44,097 bases of DNA, from contig JARLJB010000095.1 of NCBI GenBank assembly GCA_031291415.1, forward strand, positions 1 to 44,097, given 5' to 3'. This DNA comes from Telmatospirillum sp. (GTDB taxonomy: Bacteria; Pseudomonadota; Alphaproteobacteria; Rhodospirillales; Magnetospirillaceae). A program made the position numbers and the translations under genes. Under the pieces are notes generated by a model. It was not told the DNA's origin and did not search any database. It saw nothing but the letters and a program-made list of their open reading frames with translations. This document shows, one piece after another, positions 15,160-21,979 of this stretch. Numbering within the stretch: the stretch's first letter is position 1; every line of letters begins with the position of its first letter.

Positions 15160-15729
15160 CTATGCGACCGCCTGAATATTGGTGAGCCTGAAAAGATCTT
15201 CTCTGAACCGCCGAGCATACTCGGAATGTGCAACCTCTTTCGCCAACGGCACCTCCCAAGTGGCATTGATGCCGTAGGTGTGCTGCACCTTCTTCAGGGC
15301 AATCTTCCCGTCAGCGAGGCGCCACCTCGTCGTGGTCTTGCCGTTTTCGTCCATTGGTTCCATGTGAAGGACTACGTGCTCCCGCACCTTGTCGAGCTCG
15401 GACTCGAAGGTTTGCCAATCGCAGCTGCCCTTGAGAACTCGCTCTTCCAAGAGCTTCTTGATCTCTGCATCTGACGCATCATTGGCATGTGTGCCCGAGA
15501 GAACTCCAGTGATCTTGCCATCGGCATGCAACAAATAGCTTGCGTATTTGCACAACGCGCCAAGGAACTGGCGTTCCACGATCAAGGAGACCTTCTCGTT
15601 CACCTCTTCGGGCTTCTCTCTTCTTCGCGCATGTTTTCCTCCGTCGAACGAAATCAGACCACTGCGCCGTCCTTGCTCGGGCCGCATCAACCACTTTCCT
15701 TCACGCCCAAATCGCCATGGGCAATCCAT
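15160..15729 (-). CDS. uncharacterised protein, third gene of an unknown operon
   Basis: The product is 189 residues from the ATG at 15729; a TTG at 15750 overlapping the previous stop (TTGA) would add 7 residues and fits translational coupling. The N-terminal 50 residues are basic. The rest is mixed helical with LIVERQFLGALCKYASYLLH and later WRLADGKIALKKVQHTYGIN. There is no signal peptide or membrane segment, and I do not recognise the family. Same strand and close spacing link it to the two genes upstream. Confidence 0.5.
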   Translation of the reverse strand: MDCPWRFGREGKWLMRPEQGRRSGLISFDGGKHARRREKPEEVNEKVSLIVERQFLGALCKYASYLLHADGKITGVLSGTHANDASDAEIKKLLEERVLKGSCDWQTFESELDKVREHVVLHMEPMDENGKTTTRWRLADGKIALKKVQHTYGINATWEVPLAKEVAHSEYARRFREDLFRLTNIQAVA

Positions 15730-15746
15730 GGCGGTCCATTGGCCCG

Positions 15747-15974
15747 TCAATTGGGATTCTGATTGCTATACCTGAAATGATCTGTCGCGCCACTCCAACT
15801 GGCGACGACCTCGTCAATGACGTCGTCTGCCGCCAACCCGATGCGACGACCCTCAGCCACCATTTCATCGACCATTGGGAAATGAACCCGAAGCGCAATC
15901 TGCTTCGGTGCCTTCAACTCCCGCGACCAAGGGGAGCGCCGGCGAACCTTGGTCGGCCGCTGTCGATGCGCCAA
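15747..15974 (-). CDS. short protein between two operon genes
   Basis: The open frame from a TTG at 15974 gives about 75 residues: a basic N-terminal part (QRPTKVRRRSPWSRELK) followed by IALRVHFPMVDEMVAEGRRI and LAADDVIDEVVASW. It begins 18 nt after the stop of the 387-residue gene and ends overlapping the possible TTG start of the next gene. The packing and protein-like sequence favour a real gene, but the non-ATG start is uncertain and a shorter product from an internal ATG is possible. Function unknown. Confidence 0.35.
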   Translation of the reverse strand: MAHRQRPTKVRRRSPWSRELKAPKQIALRVHFPMVDEMVAEGRRIGLAADDVIDEVVASWSGATDHFRYSNQNPN

Positions 15975-15991
15975 GATTGGTATCCATGGTG

Positions 15992-17155
15992 TCAGCCCTC
16001 GATGTTCTTGAGGAACGAGAGCGTCTTTGATGGGTCGATACGATCGGCTTGGGCTAAAGCCCAACAGGCCCAACGTTCGATATCTTCCGGAGCGACAGGA
16101 ACTCCGGCAGCACGATCGCGAATGGCGTCGACATACGAACGAATCGCGTCTGCCTGTCTTAGCAGATCGGCTTCGGAAAGGAGCCGCTTGATGCGATCAC
16201 GTTCTTCCTGTTCTCTCAGTTCTCGCTCTTTTCGATCGGCTTCAATCTTCTTCAGTCGGGTCTCCTCGATGATTTCGAGGCGGCGCTTTAAGACCCACGC
16301 GTGGTTATGCGCTGCCGATTCTCGCATCTGAAGCTCTGCTGAAACGAGAAGGCTTGTGACAATCTCTGTTACCGAATCTTCAATGCGATAGCCACCCTCA
16401 TCCACCCATTGTTGTCGGATCGAGGTGGATCCCCATCCGTTTGTCTTAAGTGTAAGGGCCAACTTGTCGGTGACGTCATGCTCTGATGCGCGCCGCCGCG
16501 ACAGGCCGCGGTTGTCAGCAGCATCCTTGCGAACACTGAATGTTAAGCAAACAATTTCATCTCCGACCCTAATCCCGATGTCACGGTTGTCATCGGCATA
16601 CTTGGACATCGACATCGAAACTGAACATCCGAGCCGCTGCATCGCCAAGAACAATGTGTTCATCAGGCGTAAGCGGCGTCGACCGATGGGAGCGTCATAA
16701 CTTGGCTTCATCCAGCCATATCCGTCTGCGCGTCGTTCTTCGTCTTGAGCGATCAGTTTGGCGATGAGTGGGTGGCAATCGACGAAGGCTGTATGAAGTC
16801 GAATCTTGCCGACTATTTTGGCAGCGCGGATCTGAACCGATTCAATGCTCTCATTAAAGACCGGTGCTTCGGGCGGATTGGCGATGACATCGTCCCAGTC
16901 AACGCTATTTTGGTGCCGAGGCCCGATCCCGACAACGTCGGCGGCCCCTGGGAAGCGTAGAGGCAAGTCGGGCTGCGAAACCCGCTTTCCGGCCGACTTC
17001 TTCGCCCAATAGCCACGCTCTGGGACCGGAATCTCAGCGGCCCTGCAGATCTTGGCCAATCCAACATCACTGATTCCGTAACGCGCAGCCACGGTTCGCA
17101 TCGGATCTGCCCAAACCTTAATATAGAGCGCTTGCCTGGATATCGCGAACCCCAT
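15992..17155 (-). CDS. large protein with N-terminal helix-turn-helix, unknown function
   Basis: ATG at 17155 is chosen because GGGAGG lies just upstream; another ATG at 17191 is in frame. The 387-residue product starts with SRQALYIKVWADPMRTVAAR followed by YGISDVGLAKICRAAEIPVP and ERGYWAKKSAGK, a helix-turn-helix opening of a widespread uncharacterised island protein family. The middle has an alpha/beta region (VDCHPLIAKLIAQDE, VGDEIVCLTFSVRK). Residues around 290-345 form a charged coiled coil (LEIIEETRLKKIEADRKERE). It heads a probable three-gene operon. DNA binding is inferred; the role (defence, regulation or element maintenance) is open. Confidence 0.6.
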   Translation of the reverse strand: MGFAISRQALYIKVWADPMRTVAARYGISDVGLAKICRAAEIPVPERGYWAKKSAGKRVSQPDLPLRFPGAADVVGIGPRHQNSVDWDDVIANPPEAPVFNESIESVQIRAAKIVGKIRLHTAFVDCHPLIAKLIAQDEERRADGYGWMKPSYDAPIGRRRLRLMNTLFLAMQRLGCSVSMSMSKYADDNRDIGIRVGDEIVCLTFSVRKDAADNRGLSRRRASEHDVTDKLALTLKTNGWGSTSIRQQWVDEGGYRIEDSVTEIVTSLLVSAELQMRESAAHNHAWVLKRRLEIIEETRLKKIEADRKERELREQEERDRIKRLLSEADLLRQADAIRSYVDAIRDRAAGVPVAPEDIERWACWALAQADRIDPSKTLSFLKNIEG

Positions 17156-17338
17156 GCCATCCCTCCCAGAGACCGGTTTCGGCTTGACCATCGTATTGCC
17201 TGACGACGGCGATTGCTCTGTTCTCATCAAGCGAGCCGACCAGGCACTTTACGCATTCCGGCCGGCCCCTTTTATGATCTTGAATACATGCTGGGGATTC
17301 CGCGCGAGAGTTGCTTATCGCGCGGTCGCATACAGAAA

Positions 17339-17373
17339 GGGCCGGAACCACCAATATTGGCGTTTTCCGGCCC
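17339..17373 (-). terminator. terminator after the intron-bearing tRNA-Arg
   Basis: On the minus strand GGGCCGGAA (17373-17365) pairs with TTCCGGCCC (17347-17339), and TTTCTG follows. The loop contains the palindrome CCAATATTGG. It begins 11 bp past the CCA end of the tRNA and is a good intrinsic terminator. Confidence 0.65.
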
Positions 17374-17383
17374 CTCGTGTGTT

Positions 17384-17676
17384 TGGTGTCCGCGGCGGGA
17401 TTCGAACCCACGGCCCCAGGATTCATCCCACTTCGACTTTCGCCGCCACCCTCGCGGGTGTTCGTGGTCTGGACTGTCCCTTCACCATGGACCGAAGTCT
17501 TTAGGTGTCGCCCATCCAGTCTCTACACCTTCCCCTTTCGGGGCTTGGCTCGGGATTGGCAAGGCGCCGTAGCGCCGTAGCGTTCCCCGACTTTGAGCGA
17601 ATCCGTTGCGCCGTTTCCGAACGCAACGCCCAATTTAACAGGAATCCTGTGCTCTATCCTGCTGAGCTACGCGGAC
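17384..17676 (-). tRNA. tRNA-Arg(CCU) interrupted by a group I intron
   Basis: Exon 1 is 17676-17640: acceptor GTCCGCG, D arm GCTC-AGCAGGATA-GAGC, and anticodon stem and loop up to CAGGATTCCT. Exon 2 is 17423-17384: AATCCTG, variable GGGCC, T arm GTGGG-TTCGAAT-CCCGC, acceptor CGCGGAC, discriminator A and encoded CCA. Ligated, they form a normal 77-nt tRNA with seven paired acceptor bases and anticodon CCU. The intron sits between anticodon base 36 and base 37. Group I introns in tRNA-Arg(CCU) are known from Agrobacterium and in tRNA-Ile(CAU) from Azoarcus. The gene lies inside the insertion that splits another tRNA-Arg(CCU). Confidence 0.9.
17424..17639 (-). ncRNA. 216-nt group I intron (IC3-like)
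   Basis: The core matches the Azoarcus-type intron closely by memory. Seen on the minus strand are a P3/P8-side CCGAGCCAAGC, then GAAGGTGTAGAGACTGG (17533-17517), containing the P7 GAGACTGG strand, then CACCTAAAGAC, GGTCCATGGTGAAGG and GACAGTCCAGACCAC with the other P7 strand. A late GTGGCGGCGAAAGTCG matches the P9 region. The 5' exon ends in U, CCU pairs with GGG in the intron as a short P1 with the terminal G-U wobble, and the intron ends in G. No homing-endonuclease ORF is present. Self-splicing is expected but not shown here. Confidence 0.88.
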
Positions 17677-17869
17677 ATTGTTCCACCAAAACATTCCGTC
17701 GACATGATCGGCAATGTCGATGGTTACCCTCTATTACAGGCCCTTGGAGCCCGTGGCAACCTATCTGCGGTCCCGATTTGGGCAAGGACCGGTAACCTTA
17801 CCACTCGCCGAAACCCAGGAAGAGAGCCGCGAGCCTGCCTACATGGTAGGGTGGTCGGGTCTAAGAGCC
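17677..17869. other. gene-free right end of the insertion
   Basis: No ORF is supported. On the minus strand, immediately after the split tRNA 5' half, comes the inverted end GGCTCTTAGACCCGACCACC. GGTAAGGTTACC and other short palindromes follow. The segment should contain the promoter of the intron-bearing tRNA-Arg, but I cannot identify its boxes with confidence. Confidence 0.4.
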
Positions 17870-17895
17870 GCTCTATCCTACTGAGCTACGGGCGC
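17870..17895 (-). pseudogene. 5' half of the split tRNA-Arg(CCU) gene
   Basis: On the minus strand, 17895-17870 reads GCGCCCG (acceptor), TA, GCTC, AGTAGGATA, GAGC: a complete acceptor 5' strand and D arm. After GAGC the sequence departs from any tRNA. Joining it at AGAGC to the 3' half at 8219-8164 gives a 77-nt tRNA-Arg(CCU) with every stem paired. Its own promoter presumably remains in 17896-17996, so a truncated transcript may still be made. Confidence 0.8.
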
Positions 17896-17996
17896 CCAGG
17901 GCGGTTATCGCATGGCGGGCGGCGGCGTTCAAGAAAGGTGCGAAGGGGGCGCTCTTGGGATGACGCCATTTCTCTGGGGCTCTCGTCCGGTTTCCC

Positions 17997-18953
17997 TTAC
18001 GTCAACGCGCGAAAACGGTCGGTGGCGGTGACCAGGGCGGCGCGGATGCCGGGCTCCATGGCGGAATGGCCGGCGTCGGGGACGATCTGGAAGACCGCGC
18101 CGGGCCAGGCGCGGGCCAGGTCGTCGGCGCTGGTGATCGGGCAGACCATGTCGTAGCGGCCCTGCACGATGGTGGCCGGCAGGGCGTGCAGGCGGGAGAT
18201 GTCGCGCAGCAGCTGGTCGGGTTCCAGGAAGCCGTCGTGGATCATGTAATGGGCCTCGATGCGGGCCATGGCCAGGGCCGACGGCGACGAACGGGTGTCG
18301 CCCGGCTCGGCGATCAGGCGCGAACAGGACTCCTCATAGCTGCACCAGGCCTGGGCGGCCGGCATATGGACCGAGGGATCGGGGCTGGTCAGCCGGCGGT
18401 AATAGGACTGCAGCAGCGCGGTCCGCTCCTCGGGCGGCAGATGTCCGATGAAATGGCGCCCGGCCTCGGGGAAGAAGCGGCCCATCTGATGGAGGAACCA
18501 GTCCACCTCGGCCGGTCGGAACAGGAAGATGCCGCGCAGCACGAAGCCTGCGCAGCGCTCGGGGTGGGCCTCGCCATAGGCCAGGGCCAGCGTACTGCCC
18601 CAGGAGCCGCCGAAGACCAGCCAGCGCTCGACCTTCAGATGCCGGCGCAGGCTTTCGATATCCTCGACCAGAAGGGCGGTGGTGTTGTCGGAAACCAGGG
18701 CGGCCGGCACCGAGCGGCCGGAGCCGCGCTGGTCGAACAGCACGATGCGGTAATGCGCCGGGTCGAAGAAGCGGCGATGCAAAGGCGCGCAGCCGGCGCC
18801 CGGTCCGCCGTGCAGGAACACCACCGGCCGGCCGGCCGGATTGCCCGACTCCTCCCAGTAGAGCCGGTGCGTGCCGCCCACCGCCAACCACCCCTGACGG
18901 TAGGGTTCGAGGGGCAGATAAAGCGCGCCCGCAGTCTCTTTGTCGCCTTTCAT
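17997..18953 (-). CDS. pip: proline iminopeptidase
   Basis: The 318-residue alpha/beta hydrolase has all motifs of proline iminopeptidase (S33), a cytosolic enzyme releasing N-terminal proline from peptides. These are the oxyanion motif FLHGGPGAGC, DQRGSGRS, the nucleophile elbow GGSWGSTLALAYGEAHPERC, the acid region VQGRYDMVCP and the histidine in DAGHSAMEP. Length is normal. ATG at 18953 follows AAGGGA. The gene starts 18 bp after the thermonuclease-like gene and is probably the last gene of that operon. It is the first chromosomal gene beyond the split tRNA. Confidence 0.93.
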   Translation of the reverse strand: MKGDKETAGALYLPLEPYRQGWLAVGGTHRLYWEESGNPAGRPVVFLHGGPGAGCAPLHRRFFDPAHYRIVLFDQRGSGRSVPAALVSDNTTALLVEDIESLRRHLKVERWLVFGGSWGSTLALAYGEAHPERCAGFVLRGIFLFRPAEVDWFLHQMGRFFPEAGRHFIGHLPPEERTALLQSYYRRLTSPDPSVHMPAAQAWCSYEESCSRLIAEPGDTRSSPSALAMARIEAHYMIHDGFLEPDQLLRDISRLHALPATIVQGRYDMVCPITSADDLARAWPGAVFQIVPDAGHSAMEPGIRAALVTATDRFRALT

Positions 18954-18971
18954 GGTCGCGTCCCTTGATCC

Positions 18972-19949
18972 TTATTCCCAATCCGACCGCCGCTTGGCCT
19001 TTTTACGCCATCGGTCCCGCCGCGGCGCGATCCATTCGATCTGTCCGGTGTCGCCGACGTCGATCTCTGCCGTGCTCCCGCTGCCGATCCAGCCGCGCAC
19101 CCGTAAGCGCTGGCCGACCAGGGCGGAGGGGGCGGCGGTCCAAGGCGTCGCCGGCGACGGGGCACCATCGGCGTCCCGACTAAGAGTGGGCATGGCGGCC
19201 CAGTCCGTCCACACCGCAAAGGGCAGGTGCACGGAAAAAGCATGCCGCCGATTGCCGCCGAAAGCGAGCCTCAGTCCATCCTTGTCCCGATGCACCGCCG
19301 TGATCCGGCCCTCGACCAACTGCATGCTGTCGATCCAGGCGTCGGCTTCGGCGGGACGTTTCACCCGATAGGCCGGCAGGGCCCACAGGCCGATCCCGGC
19401 GCGCCGGGCCAGGGCTTCGGCGCCCAGCAGGGCCGGAATCGGCAGCCGGCCGCCCGGCGCCGTCTCGACGCGGGCCAATCCCTGGCGCAGCAAGGCCGTC
19501 TGCAGCCAAAGGCCGTCTTCGCGAAGGGCCTGGACCAGCAGACGGCCATAGCGGTCCTGCGGCTGGCCGGATTGATAAAGCTGGAGATCCTTCCCGGCGG
19601 TCAGGGCGGTCAAGGCCGCCTCCGCCTCGGCCTCGATGGGCCAGGGCTGGTCGGGCGGGACCCGCAAGGGGCGGCTGGGCAGGACGATGCCGGCCAGGCG
19701 GAGCCGCCGGCCGTCGGCGAGCGCCAGGCTGCCGCCGGGTTCGATGGCGAGCACATGGGCGACGCCCCGGAAGCGCAGATCGGTCTTGCCCCATTCGGCG
19801 GGCGGCGGCACCGCTGTTTCGATCGGCCCCACGGCGGGATCGGCGGCCAGGGCGGGACGGGGCAGGGCGGGCAGGATCGCCAGAAAAAGCGAGAGACAGC
19901 AGGGCAGCGGCGGGATGCGAAAGGAGAGGAAACGATCCCTTGCGCTCAT
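18972..19949 (-). CDS. secreted thermonuclease-family protein with altered active-site positions
   Basis: The 325-residue product starts at the ATG at 19949, overlapping the preceding stop by ATGA. Residues 1-36 form a signal peptide (basic start, Leu-rich core, ALA-A cleavage site). A staphylococcal-nuclease-like (SNase/OB) domain follows at about 55-190, recognisable by LADGRRLRLAGIVLPSRPLR and DRYGRLLVQALREDG. In active SNases the segment after the first Arg carries Asp and Glu (as in VDTPE). Here it reads GIVLPS, so those residues appear to be missing. A C-terminal region (about 200-325) has no recognised domain and a basic tail. It is probably a periplasmic protein with a binding rather than nuclease role. 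Confidence 0.75.
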   Translation of the reverse strand: MSARDRFLSFRIPPLPCCLSLFLAILPALPRPALAADPAVGPIETAVPPPAEWGKTDLRFRGVAHVLAIEPGGSLALADGRRLRLAGIVLPSRPLRVPPDQPWPIEAEAEAALTALTAGKDLQLYQSGQPQDRYGRLLVQALREDGLWLQTALLRQGLARVETAPGGRLPIPALLGAEALARRAGIGLWALPAYRVKRPAEADAWIDSMQLVEGRITAVHRDKDGLRLAFGGNRRHAFSVHLPFAVWTDWAAMPTLSRDADGAPSPATPWTAAPSALVGQRLRVRGWIGSGSTAEIDVGDTGQIEWIAPRRDRWRKKAKRRSDWE

Positions 19950-20749
19950 GCCTTCAGGACTTGCAGGAGGGTCCCGTCGGGGCCGAATTGCGCCGCCAGC
20001 AGATCGCCGCCGAAGCCGCATCCACCGTCGAGCGACAGGGTGAAGGGGGTCTCCTTGACGCCGGCATGGGTGCGGTCGTAGCCGCGCACGATCCGCCGGT
20101 ACTCGCCATAGGGCTGGGTGATCGCCGCGAAGGCCGAGCTGCCCCACCAGAAACTGTCGCTTTGGGCCGACAGCGGGCGCTGCGGATCGATGCCGGCATG
20201 GACGAACAGCAGGCTGGCGTTTTCGGTGAAGGCGGCGTGGCGCAGCACGCTCATCAGCGTCGCATGCCCGTCGAGGGCACGCAGATTTTGCCGAAGCTGA
20301 CTGGTCCAGCGGGTCAGGGACAGGATCCCCTCGCGGGCGGCCAGCTTCGCTTCCTGCACCGAGGCACCATAGGCCTCGATGGTCGGTTCGATGCCCTGGG
20401 AGACCATCCACTGCAGGACTTCCTGCGGGTTGGGGGCAAACTGCAGCTGCAGCAGCTTCTGCCACATCTCCTCCTGGGCGCCGCGCAGGAAGACGATGTC
20501 GTCGCAATCGACATCCTGACGTGCCAGGATGGCCCGGCGGAACAGCAGCAATTCGTCGATGGTCTGACGGATCTGTTGGCCATGGCCGGAATAATTGCCC
20601 AGATAGACGATCTGGTCGCCCGGCTGAAATTCTCGAGAGAGCTGATGATGCAAGGCAGACAGGCGATCCGCCTGGCCATGGATGGCGGCTACCGCCCAGA
20701 TGCACGACTGGCCACGCAATGTCGCGAAGATGCTCTGCTCCGAGGACAT
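19946..20749 (-). CDS. degenerate calcineurin-like (metallophosphatase-fold) protein
   Basis: The 267-residue protein follows the layout of PPP-type phosphatases, but key metal ligands are changed. AVAAIHGQADRL replaces the usual GDIHG (Asp lost, His kept). IVYLGNYSGHG replaces GDYIDRG (both Asp lost). FLRGAQEE replaces the GNHE block. LFVHAGIDP is retained and GYDRTHAGV replaces the GHT motif. It is therefore probably not an active phosphatase and may act as a binding or regulatory protein. ATG at 20749 lies about 11 nt after GGAGGTGAG. It overlaps the thermonuclease-like gene by ATGA and is 65 bp downstream of carD on the same strand. Confidence 0.75.
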   Translation of the reverse strand: MSSEQSIFATLRGQSCIWAVAAIHGQADRLSALHHQLSREFQPGDQIVYLGNYSGHGQQIRQTIDELLLFRRAILARQDVDCDDIVFLRGAQEEMWQKLLQLQFAPNPQEVLQWMVSQGIEPTIEAYGASVQEAKLAAREGILSLTRWTSQLRQNLRALDGHATLMSVLRHAAFTENASLLFVHAGIDPQRPLSAQSDSFWWGSSAFAAITQPYGEYRRIVRGYDRTHAGVKETPFTLSLDGGCGFGGDLLAAQFGPDGTLLQVLKA

Positions 20750-20779
20750 GCGCTGCGTCTCACCTCCCCAAGGGTCGAC

Positions 20780-20807
20780 AGGAGCGGCATCGGTCGATGC
20801 CGCTCCT
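20780..20807 (-). terminator. hairpin after carD
   Basis: AGGAGCGGCATCG (20780-20792) and CGATGCCGCTCCT (20795-20807) make a perfect 13-bp stem with a 2-nt centre, 7 bp beyond the carD stop. There is no T-tract, so partial read-through into the phosphatase-like gene is possible. Confidence 0.55.
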
Positions 20808-20813
20808 GCTACC

Positions 20814-21308
20814 TTAAGCGGCGTCGAGCAGCTTTTCCAGTTTTTGCGTCGCCATTTCCGGTTCGATGCGTTCGACGGCGGCGAGTTCGCTGGCCAAACG
20901 TTCGAGAGCGGCTTCGTAGATCTGGCGTTCGCTGTAGGATTGGTCGGGTTGGTTGGCGTTGCGGTGCAGGTCGCGCACCACTTCGGCGATCGAAATGGGA
21001 TCGCCGGAATTGATCTTCGCCTCATATTCCTGGGCGCGGCGGCTCCACATGGCCCGCTTGACCTTGGCGCGGCCGCGCAGCGTGCTGAGCGCCGTGTCCA
21101 TGATCACCGGCGAGGACAATTTGCGCAAACCGGACTTCCGCGCCTTCGGCACCGGGACGCGCAAAGTCATGCGATCGCGATCGAAGGTGATGACGAACAG
21201 TTCCAGTTCGTGTCCGGCAATCCGTTGCAGCTCGATGGATTCAACTTTGCCGACCCCGTGGGTCGGATAGACTACGTAGTCGCCTTCAGAAAACGATTCG
21301 TCCAGCAT
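20814..21308 (-). CDS. carD: CarD-family transcription regulator
   Basis: The 164-residue product starts MLDESFSEGDYVVYPTHGVG, the CarD N-terminal Tudor-like domain that binds the RNA polymerase beta subunit. A helical DNA-interacting domain follows (LRKLSSPVIMDTALSTLRGR and RAMWSRRAQEYEAKINSGDP). CarD stabilises open promoter complexes and affects rRNA and stress genes. ATG at 21308 follows AGCAGGAT; the frame continues 51 codons upstream but that part is not family sequence. carD next to fdxA is a conserved alphaproteobacterial arrangement. Confidence 0.93.
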   Translation of the reverse strand: MLDESFSEGDYVVYPTHGVGKVESIELQRIAGHELELFVITFDRDRMTLRVPVPKARKSGLRKLSSPVIMDTALSTLRGRAKVKRAMWSRRAQEYEAKINSGDPISIAEVVRDLHRNANQPDQSYSERQIYEAALERLASELAAVERIEPEMATQKLEKLLDAA

Positions 21309-21561
21309 ATCCTGCTCATCCCTCAATAAAACCTGGGCAACGGCCAGGCACAGCAAAAAACGCCGCGCACCGCACCGCAAAAGCGGTCGATTCGGAACTC
21401 CTGGTCTTGCCGTGTGGGGCGTTAGCCCAAATGGCCTAGCCGCTAAGCAGCTATCCGCCAAACCTGGTTCAGCGGAAAGGACTTTATACCATAGACGATC
21501 GTCGAGGAACAGAACGAATCCGTCTCGGAATCAAAACGCTATCTTCGGTTGCAAGGATCGG

Positions 21562-21603
21562 CGGCCGGGCGGAACGGCCGGCGATCTCCCTTCCGCCCGG
21601 CCG
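21562..21603 (-). terminator. hairpin after fdxA
   Basis: CGGCCGGGCGGAA (21562-21574) and TTCCGCCCGGCCG (21591-21603) are perfect 13-bp arms with a 16-nt loop, 20 bp beyond the fdxA stop. No clear T-run follows on the minus strand. Confidence 0.55.
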
Positions 21604-21622
21604 TCGTCCCCTGGCAATCGGC

Positions 21623-21955
21623 TCAGCGTTTTCCCGGATTGGGGCTGAGCAATTCGGCTTTTCCGGGCTTGTTCTTCCAACTTTCGGCGTCGGCGGGCGA
21701 TTCGCCCTTGCGGGTGATATTGGGCCACAGCGTCGCATAGGTGCGGTTGGTCTCGGCCCACTCGGCGGCCTTGGCCTCGCTGTCCGGGAAGATCGCTTCG
21801 GCGGGGCATTCCGGTTCACAGACACCGCAGTCGATGCATTCATCAGGATTGATCACCAGGAAGTTCTCGCCCTCGTAGAAGCAATCGACGGGGCAAACCT
21901 CGACGCAATCCATGAATTTGCACTTGATGCAGTTTTCCGTGACGACATAGGTCAT
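21623..21955 (-). CDS. fdxA: 7Fe-8S ferredoxin FdxA
   Basis: The 110-residue ferredoxin shows cysteine patterns for a [3Fe-4S] and a [4Fe-4S] cluster: [18 protein letters not shown] near residues 9-26 and [16 protein letters not shown] near residues 40-55. The C-terminal extension ([20 protein letters not shown]) is typical of FdxA and distinguishes it from short 2[4Fe-4S] ferredoxins. It is a cytosolic electron carrier. It is probably co-transcribed with the TerB-like gene, whose stop is 24 bp upstream. Confidence 0.95.
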   Translation of the reverse strand: MTYVVTENCIKCKFMDCVEVCPVDCFYEGENFLVINPDECIDCGVCEPECPAEAIFPDSEAKAAEWAETNRTYATLWPNITRKGESPADAESWKNKPGKAELLSPNPGKR

Positions 21956-21979
21956 AACATTCTCCGTAGGGTTGGGTCT

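Larger units (their letters stand above)
8220..17869. mobile_element. 9.65-kb composite insertion splitting tRNA-Arg(CCU)
   Basis: The two tRNA halves abut this segment at an identical 5-bp sequence (plus-strand GCTCT at 8215-8219 and 17870-17874), as expected for a target duplication. Reading inward, the left end is TCTAAGACCCGATGTCACCC and the right end, reverse complemented, is GGCTCTTAGACCCGACCACC; both then continue to CCCTACC. These are imperfect inverted repeats of about 22 bp with a small indel. Cargo: an IS481 copy with an IS66 copy inside it, an AbiE pair, three uncharacterised genes and an intron-containing tRNA-Arg(CCU). No transposase or integrase obviously belonging to these ends remains, so the mobilising enzyme is unknown. 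Boundaries are deduced from the tRNA breakpoints. Confidence 0.65.

Noticed and set aside
8220-17869. Reading the segment as a typical tRNA-integrated island with tyrosine integrase
   Set aside because: No integrase gene is present, the break is in the D arm rather than the 3' end, and the flanking repeat is only 5 bp.
17677-17895. The sequence after the tRNA 5' half as a tmRNA piece, or a second tRNA with its own intron
   Set aside because: No tRNA 3' half, T arm or group I core strings occur in 17677-17869, and the matching 3' half lies at 8164-8219.
18972-20705. One 577-codon frame covering the thermonuclease-like gene and more
   Set aside because: The upstream part lies out of frame over the phosphatase-like gene. 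A signal peptide and an ATGA overlap place the real start at 19949.
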